This document shows, one piece after another, positions 59,903-64,000 of a stretch of DNA of 64,000 nt. Below the pieces are notes generated by a model that did no database searches, was not told the DNA's origin, and saw nothing but the letters and a program-made list of their open reading frames with translations. Each line of letters begins with the position of its first letter. The first letter of the stretch is position 1. Origin of the DNA: JAICWP01 sp035252015 (GTDB lineage: Bacteria; Acidobacteriota; Terriglobia; Terriglobales; Acidobacteriaceae); contig DATFDP010000033.1 of the NCBI GenBank assembly GCA_035252015.1, positions 1 through 64,000 on the forward strand. The letters are read 5' to 3'. A program made the translations under genes and the position numbers.

Positions 59903-60976
59903 TCACCTCGGAGGTTTCCTACTCATCAACCCAATGAACATCCGATAGAACCTGGCCGTATCCAAATCCGTCTGCACCTCTACCTTTTGCCTTGGTGCCT
60001 GTGGCTTATCTCGGTCGGTCCACGTCACCGTATTCCCATATCCCGCCCCTTCGTCGAGCTCAACCCCCATGTAGCGCGTCTCCTGTTTGGTAATGAGGCT
60101 CGGATCGACCCACGCCGCCGCCGTCAGTTCGTCCCACATGTAGTCGGCGCCCAGGCCCTGCTGGTAATAGCGCGCCAGGTAGTTTGCCAGGGGCGTTCCG
60201 CTCGCATTAATCTGCTGCATCATGGCCGGCGCGAGCCGGGTCTTGATGGAAATGTCGGTTGGTGTAGCGACTATCTTCTTCCAGGGCGCCCGCAAAACAA
60301 TTTCTGCCGCCTCCGGATCGAACCAGAAATTGAATTCGTGGCGCGGGTTATCGGCAAATTCAGGATCGGTAGTCTGCGGATTCAGGCTCCCTCCCATGAA
60401 CACGAGTTCTTCCGCCAGTTCGGGAAACCGGGGGTCGAGGGTGATGGCCAGCGCCAGGTCGGTCATGGGACCGCCGGCGTAGATGGTTACCTGGTGCGGA
60501 TAACGCCGCACCGTGCGCACAAGAAAATGCGCCGCATCCTCGCCGAAAGGCTTGTTTGTCGGCTCTCCTTCCGGGAGCTTCGGAATCAGAAACGGCTCGT
60601 GCCACCAGCGCTCATCCCACGCGCCGGCGTAGGCCACCTTGCCATAGCGTTGCTGCCACAACTGGGCTTCGCTACGCCGGCGAAGCAGCGGAAACACTGC
60701 TCCCGGCACCACCGGGATTTCGGTTCGGCCAATGATCTCCAGCAGGCGCAGAATGTGGGCGACCTCTTCGTCGCGCCACTGGTCGCCGCTCACCACCGTT
60801 ATGCCCAGCACCTCGGCCTGCGGCGATTGGATTAGCACCAGCGGGGCTTGTAGGTTGCTGCCCCCAGGCCCGGAGCAGTCCTCGTCAATAATTATTTTGC
60901 GCCGGCTTTGGCTCCATGCCAGCGCATTCGCCAGGAGTAGAAACAGAATTGCCGGCCATAGCCCTCGTTTTCTCAT
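59903..60976 (-). CDS. Exported atypical nucleoside-hydrolase-fold protein 3
   Basis: 357 residues, signal peptide about 5-22 (AWSQS). Calcium-site motif IIIDEDCSGPGGSNLQA: even the Asp kept in the other atypical paralogues is Asn here. Catalytic site YMWDELTAAAW. The group-specific EFNFWFDPEAAEIVLRAPWK is present. Closest in text to protein 1 (ITVVSGDQW, EDAAHFLVRTVRRYP). Second hydrolase gene behind the TonB receptor, 30 nt after protein 4. Confidence 0.85.
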   Translation of the reverse strand: MRKRGLWPAILFLLLANALAWSQSRRKIIIDEDCSGPGGSNLQAPLVLIQSPQAEVLGITVVSGDQWRDEEVAHILRLLEIIGRTEIPVVPGAVFPLLRRRSEAQLWQQRYGKVAYAGAWDERWWHEPFLIPKLPEGEPTNKPFGEDAAHFLVRTVRRYPHQVTIYAGGPMTDLALAITLDPRFPELAEELVFMGGSLNPQTTDPEFADNPRHEFNFWFDPEAAEIVLRAPWKKIVATPTDISIKTRLAPAMMQQINASGTPLANYLARYYQQGLGADYMWDELTAAAWVDPSLITKQETRYMGVELDEGAGYGNTVTWTDRDKPQAPRQKVEVQTDLDTARFYRMFIGLMSRKPPR

Positions 60977-61006
60977 GCTGAGCTCAATCCCGGCACGCTG
61001 GCGGGC

Positions 61007-62131
61007 TTAGTGGCGCTCCGGCCGAGTCATCAATTCGACATACAGCTTGTAGAATTTTTGTGTATCCAGGTCGAACTGCACGTTGGCCAGGCGCTCATAG
61101 GGTGGCACCTGCGCCTTGGCATCCCAGAACAAGGTCTTTCCGTAGTCCGCTCCGTGGTCCGTGTCTATATCCATGTACATCTGCTTCTGCACGGAAATGA
61201 TGGAAGGATCTATCAATGCCGCCGCGGCTATCTCGTCCCACATGTAACCAGGCAGGGAATACTTGTCCAGGTAGCGGGTGACCGGAGTGTTGGCTCTCGC
61301 GATCTCCGCCTGCATCTCTGTGGTGAACCGCGTCTTCACCGAAATATCAATGGGCGTAATGGTGACCTTCTTCCAGGGTGCGCGCAATACAATGCGCGCC
61401 GCCTCCGGATCAAACCACCAGTTGAATTCCCGCCGCGCGTCAATCGCCCCGGTGTCGATCGCGCCCTTATCCGCATATAAGCCGCTGCCCATCATTACGA
61501 ATTCCTTGGCCAGGGTCGCCACCGAGGGATCAAGCTTCAGCGCCAACGCATAGTTGGTGAGCGGGCCGCCCGCCCACAGCACCACCTCGCCGGGATACTT
61601 GTGCACCATCGTGACTATGAATTCGGCAGCGGTTTCCGGCAGCGGCTTGGTGTGTGGTGAGCCTTCGGGCAAGGGCGGCACCACGTCGGGCGGGTGGTAG
61701 TGCTCTTCGTAAATGGTGGACCGGCGGGCAGGGAAGTAGTCCGTCCAGCAGCCCTTATAGGCGAACTTGCCATACAGGGCTTCCCATCGCTCCGTCTCCT
61801 CCTTGGAATTGAGCAGGGGGAATTCGGCGCCCTGGATGACGGGCACATCGTTGCGCCCGGCGATTTCCACCGCGCGCAGAGCGTGCTGGGTCTCTTCCTT
61901 CACCCACTGGTCGCCGCTGACCGTGGTGACGCCCAGCACGTCAAACTTGTCAGATTGCAGGAAAACCAGGATGGCCTGCTGGTCGCTGGTGCCCGGCCCG
62001 CGCGCATCCTGGTCTACGATGACCTTGATTTTCTGGGCAGCGCCAGGAATCGCCAGGCTGAATGCCAGCGAAGCCAACAGCCAGAGCCGGCACAGCCTCG
62101 CCTCAACATTTTTCCCCATCCTCCGCCGCAA
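61007..62131 (-). CDS. Exported atypical nucleoside-hydrolase-fold protein 4
   Basis: 374 residues. A TTG start at 62131 has GGGAGAA 5 nt upstream; an ATG at 62119 is the alternative. Signal peptide about 12-32 (IPGAAQ). Motif VIVDQDARGPGTSDQQA and catalytic site YMWDEIAAAAL, again without the His. Closest to protein 2 (LNSKEETERWEALYGKF, DHGADYGKTLFW). It starts 18 nt after the TonB-receptor stop, so the receptor and hydrolases 4 and 3 appear to form one transcript. Confidence 0.85.
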   Translation of the reverse strand: MRRRMGKNVEARLCRLWLLASLAFSLAIPGAAQKIKVIVDQDARGPGTSDQQAILVFLQSDKFDVLGVTTVSGDQWVKEETQHALRAVEIAGRNDVPVIQGAEFPLLNSKEETERWEALYGKFAYKGCWTDYFPARRSTIYEEHYHPPDVVPPLPEGSPHTKPLPETAAEFIVTMVHKYPGEVVLWAGGPLTNYALALKLDPSVATLAKEFVMMGSGLYADKGAIDTGAIDARREFNWWFDPEAARIVLRAPWKKVTITPIDISVKTRFTTEMQAEIARANTPVTRYLDKYSLPGYMWDEIAAAALIDPSIISVQKQMYMDIDTDHGADYGKTLFWDAKAQVPPYERLANVQFDLDTQKFYKLYVELMTRPERH

Positions 62132-62149
62132 GAGTTCTCCCGCCCCAGC

Positions 62150-64000
62150 CTAGAACTGCAGCTTCAGGGCAAACTGAATCACCCGCGGATTGTTCACCGT
62201 CTGGTTGATAACGCCAAAGCTGGAGGGCTCAGCTATATCTTGCATGCCGCCGGCGCTGGCCCCCCCACCCAGGAAGAACTGCGGGTGATTGAGCACGTTG
62301 AAGAACTCTGCACGGAAGTCTAACCCCATCTGCTCGCGCAGAAGGAAATGTTTGATAACGGATAGGTCAGTGTTGACAAAGCGAGGCCCGTAGACCGGCG
62401 TGCGGGGCGCGCTCCCCAATTCACCTCTCGGTGCCGACGCGAAAGCACAGGGGTTAAACCAGGCGGTAATAGTATGTACTTGTGTCGGGCAATTCGCACC
62501 TGAGCCACCCGGCTGATTCGGATCTCCCACCATGTTCGGTCGGTCACCGAGAGTGCTGCCGTTCCACTGGAAATTCACTCCTGATGCGTTCCCAGTGTCC
62601 ACCACATAAAGTGGGAATCCGGAGGTAGCCTTTTCAATCACATCCACTTCCCAGTTGCCGAGAACGGCATTGGCCGCTCCATTCCAATTGGCTCCGAAAT
62701 GCTTGCCTTTGCCGAAAGGTAAGTTGTAAAGAAAACTAGCCGTGAACTGGTGGTTAAGGTTGAGAGAGGAGAGGCCCCAATCAAGTTTTTGAGTTCCGGG
62801 CAGCGGCCAATAGACTCCGCCGGGCGAAGTCCCTACCCCATCAGGAAGTCCCGAATCATAGGTGCGGGAGTAGGTATAGCCGAGCAGCGCGTACAGGCCA
62901 TGACGCGCGCTCTTAGTTTCCAGTTTGACCTGCAGCGAATTATAGTGCGCCCGGCCCACGTCATTGCTGTTGTTGATCAGAAAGAAGTTCGGATATGGGA
63001 CGGTAGTCGTGCTTAGCCCACAGCCCAGGGTGTAACCGGGCACCGCGCCACAAGCGGTCGGAGACGTTATGTTCAGATTCAGCCCGTCCACCAGAATGTG
63101 ACTGCTGCGGGAACCTGCATAACCAACCGTCAGCACCGCGTTTCCTGGCAATTGGCGTTCAAAGTTGGCGTTGAACTGCTGAATCATTCCCTGCTTGAAG
63201 TTCAGATTTTGCGTCTGTATCGTGCCGGGAAAGGCGGCCGGATTTGGAGGGGAAGTGATTACAGGGAGGAAACTGCGACTGAAACCGCAATTGAGAGTAG
63301 TGTTTCCGAAAGGGCAAAGCCCGAAGAAGTTGTCCGCTTCGGCCAAGTAGGGCGGGTTCTCCCACAAGCCCTGAGCTCCCTGGTTCCAGGACGAATCGTG
63401 AAAAATGGCATAGCCGGCACGGATTGCCGTGTTCTGGCTGCCCATAGGCTTCCAGGCCAGGCCAATCCTGGGCTCGAAAGCGGTTTTGTCAAACTGCAGA
63501 CCCACACTGCCATCGCTGGGCACGCAGATGGTGCAACCAGCCACGTTCGAAAGCGGACCGGTGACCAGCAGCCTGCCTGTCGGGAAGTCGAAATTGGCTT
63601 GGCGGTTGTGGGCTTCCGTAATAGGAGTAACCAAAGCCCAGGCCAAGCCGATGTTGACGGTCAGGTCCTTGGTCGCCCGCCAGTCATCCTGCACGAAGGG
63701 CCGGAACATCTTCCAGCGGCGGCCGGTAGTGGCTCCCAGGAAAGTCTGGTCGTGTATGGTTCCCAACACTTGCCCCAGCAGCATGTCTGCGGCGGCATCG
63801 CCGGTGGCGCTTCCGAAATCAAGAACAAAGCCATCCTGGAACGCGTTGGTCTCCACATTCATCTGTTGGGCTCGGATCTGGCCGCCCACCTTGATGTCGT
63901 GTTTGCCGCGAATCATGTCGAAGGAATCTGAAATGGAGAAGACGTTGGTTCCGCCTTGAAATGGAGCAAACCCGCGATCACCCAGACCCCAATAGGGTCC
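62150..64000 (-). CDS. TonB-dependent receptor, Oar-like, 5' part outside window
   Basis: Over 600 residues of the C-terminal barrel; the frame is open to the right edge (GPYWGLGDRGFAPFQGGTNV upstream of the first internal Met). Strand-turn text is typical of acidobacterial Oar-like receptors: HDIKVGGQIRAQQ, FVQDDWRATKDLTVNIGLAW, AFEPRIGLAWKP, SSHILVDGLNLN, LDFRAEFFNVLNHPQFF and the end VIQFALKLQF with terminal Phe. Imports a bulky nutrient across the outer membrane with TonB energy. Cotranscription with hydrolases 4 and 3 suggests a nucleoside-like or glycosidic ligand, which is inference. Confidence 0.9.
   Translation of the reverse strand, partial: GPYWGLGDRGFAPFQGGTNVFSISDSFDMIRGKHDIKVGGQIRAQQMNVETNAFQDGFVLDFGSATGDAAADMLLGQVLGTIHDQTFLGATTGRRWKMFRPFVQDDWRATKDLTVNIGLAWALVTPITEAHNRQANFDFPTGRLLVTGPLSNVAGCTICVPSDGSVGLQFDKTAFEPRIGLAWKPMGSQNTAIRAGYAIFHDSSWNQGAQGLWENPPYLAEADNFFGLCPFGNTTLNCGFSRSFLPVITSPPNPAAFPGTIQTQNLNFKQGMIQQFNANFERQLPGNAVLTVGYAGSRSSHILVDGLNLNITSPTACGAVPGYTLGCGLSTTTVPYPNFFLINNSNDVGRAHYNSLQVKLETKSARHGLYALLGYTYSRTYDSGLPDGVGTSPGGVYWPLPGTQKLDWGLSSLNLNHQFTASFLYNLPFGKGKHFGANWNGAANAVLGNWEVDVIEKATSGFPLYVVDTGNASGVNFQWNGSTLGDRPNMVGDPNQPGGSGANCPTQVHTITAWFNPCAFASAPRGELGSAPRTPVYGPRFVNTDLSVIKHFLLREQMGLDFRAEFFNVLNHPQFFLGGGASAGGMQDIAEPSSFGVINQTVNNPRVIQFALKLQF

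Overview
The window is a GC-rich chromosomal segment of a bacterium that is most likely an Acidobacteriota (Terriglobia-like). The inference rests on several family signatures: an Oar-like TonB-dependent receptor, many secreted FG-GAP/ASPIC (CRTAC-type) and TPR proteins, a bacterial GIDE-domain protein, a DUF455 ferritin-like protein, a squalene-cyclase-like toroid protein, and scattered TGTCATCCTGAGCG repeats. No phage, IS element or CRISPR array was seen. There are three tRNA genes (Lys-TTT, Arg-CCG, Lys-CTT).

Left part (1-17.2 kb). A minus-strand operon encodes two alkaline-phosphatase-superfamily proteins with a small RHH-like protein and a membrane protein between them. A CBS-pair protein follows, then a divergent aminotransferase with two matching palindromes in its upstream region. 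A sulfatase-like/TPR protein comes next. It is followed by a compact operon of a membrane multiheme cytochrome c and three secreted beta-propeller-type (FG-GAP/ASPIC) proteins, two of them with TPRs.

Middle part (17.3-46.7 kb). After tRNA-Lys come small house-keeping or accessory genes (DUF5519, an ICMT-like methyltransferase, a LysE exporter). A secreted three-gene cluster follows that looks like an unfamiliar chaperone/usher-type export system. Next is a full phosphate module: pstS, Pho-type porin, pstC, pstA, pstB, phoU and a receiver protein. It carries 11-bp-period Pho-box arrays upstream of pstS, of the porin and of pstC. Just after it lies a SAM-I/IV-like riboswitch with its own sigma70-type promoter and a terminator-like hairpin but no sense-strand gene; it points into the 3' end of a GAF-TonB fusion gene. 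Then come an OmpR-type regulator with a degenerate receiver, small orphan ORFs, a GIDE protein, an ExbD pseudogene, and an operon of endonuclease/exonuclease/phosphatase, VTT membrane protein and cardiolipin-synthase-like PLD that resembles E. coli ybhP-clsB. A PHP hydrolase, a GH3 beta-glucosidase, tRNAs and a toroid protein follow.

Right part (46.7-64 kb). This looks like a nucleoside/ribose-type scavenging island. It contains ribokinase, a DUF455 protein and a TPR protein in one operon. A Tat-exported 1284-aa FG-GAP/ASPIC/thioredoxin-like/TPR fusion is divergent to them. There are five exported nucleoside-hydrolase-fold proteins, of which only one has the canonical DTDPGxDD and HD catalytic residues. 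A TPR protein and a TonB-dependent receptor running off the right edge complete it. The four atypical hydrolases share the same substitutions and probably do something different from textbook nucleoside hydrolysis.
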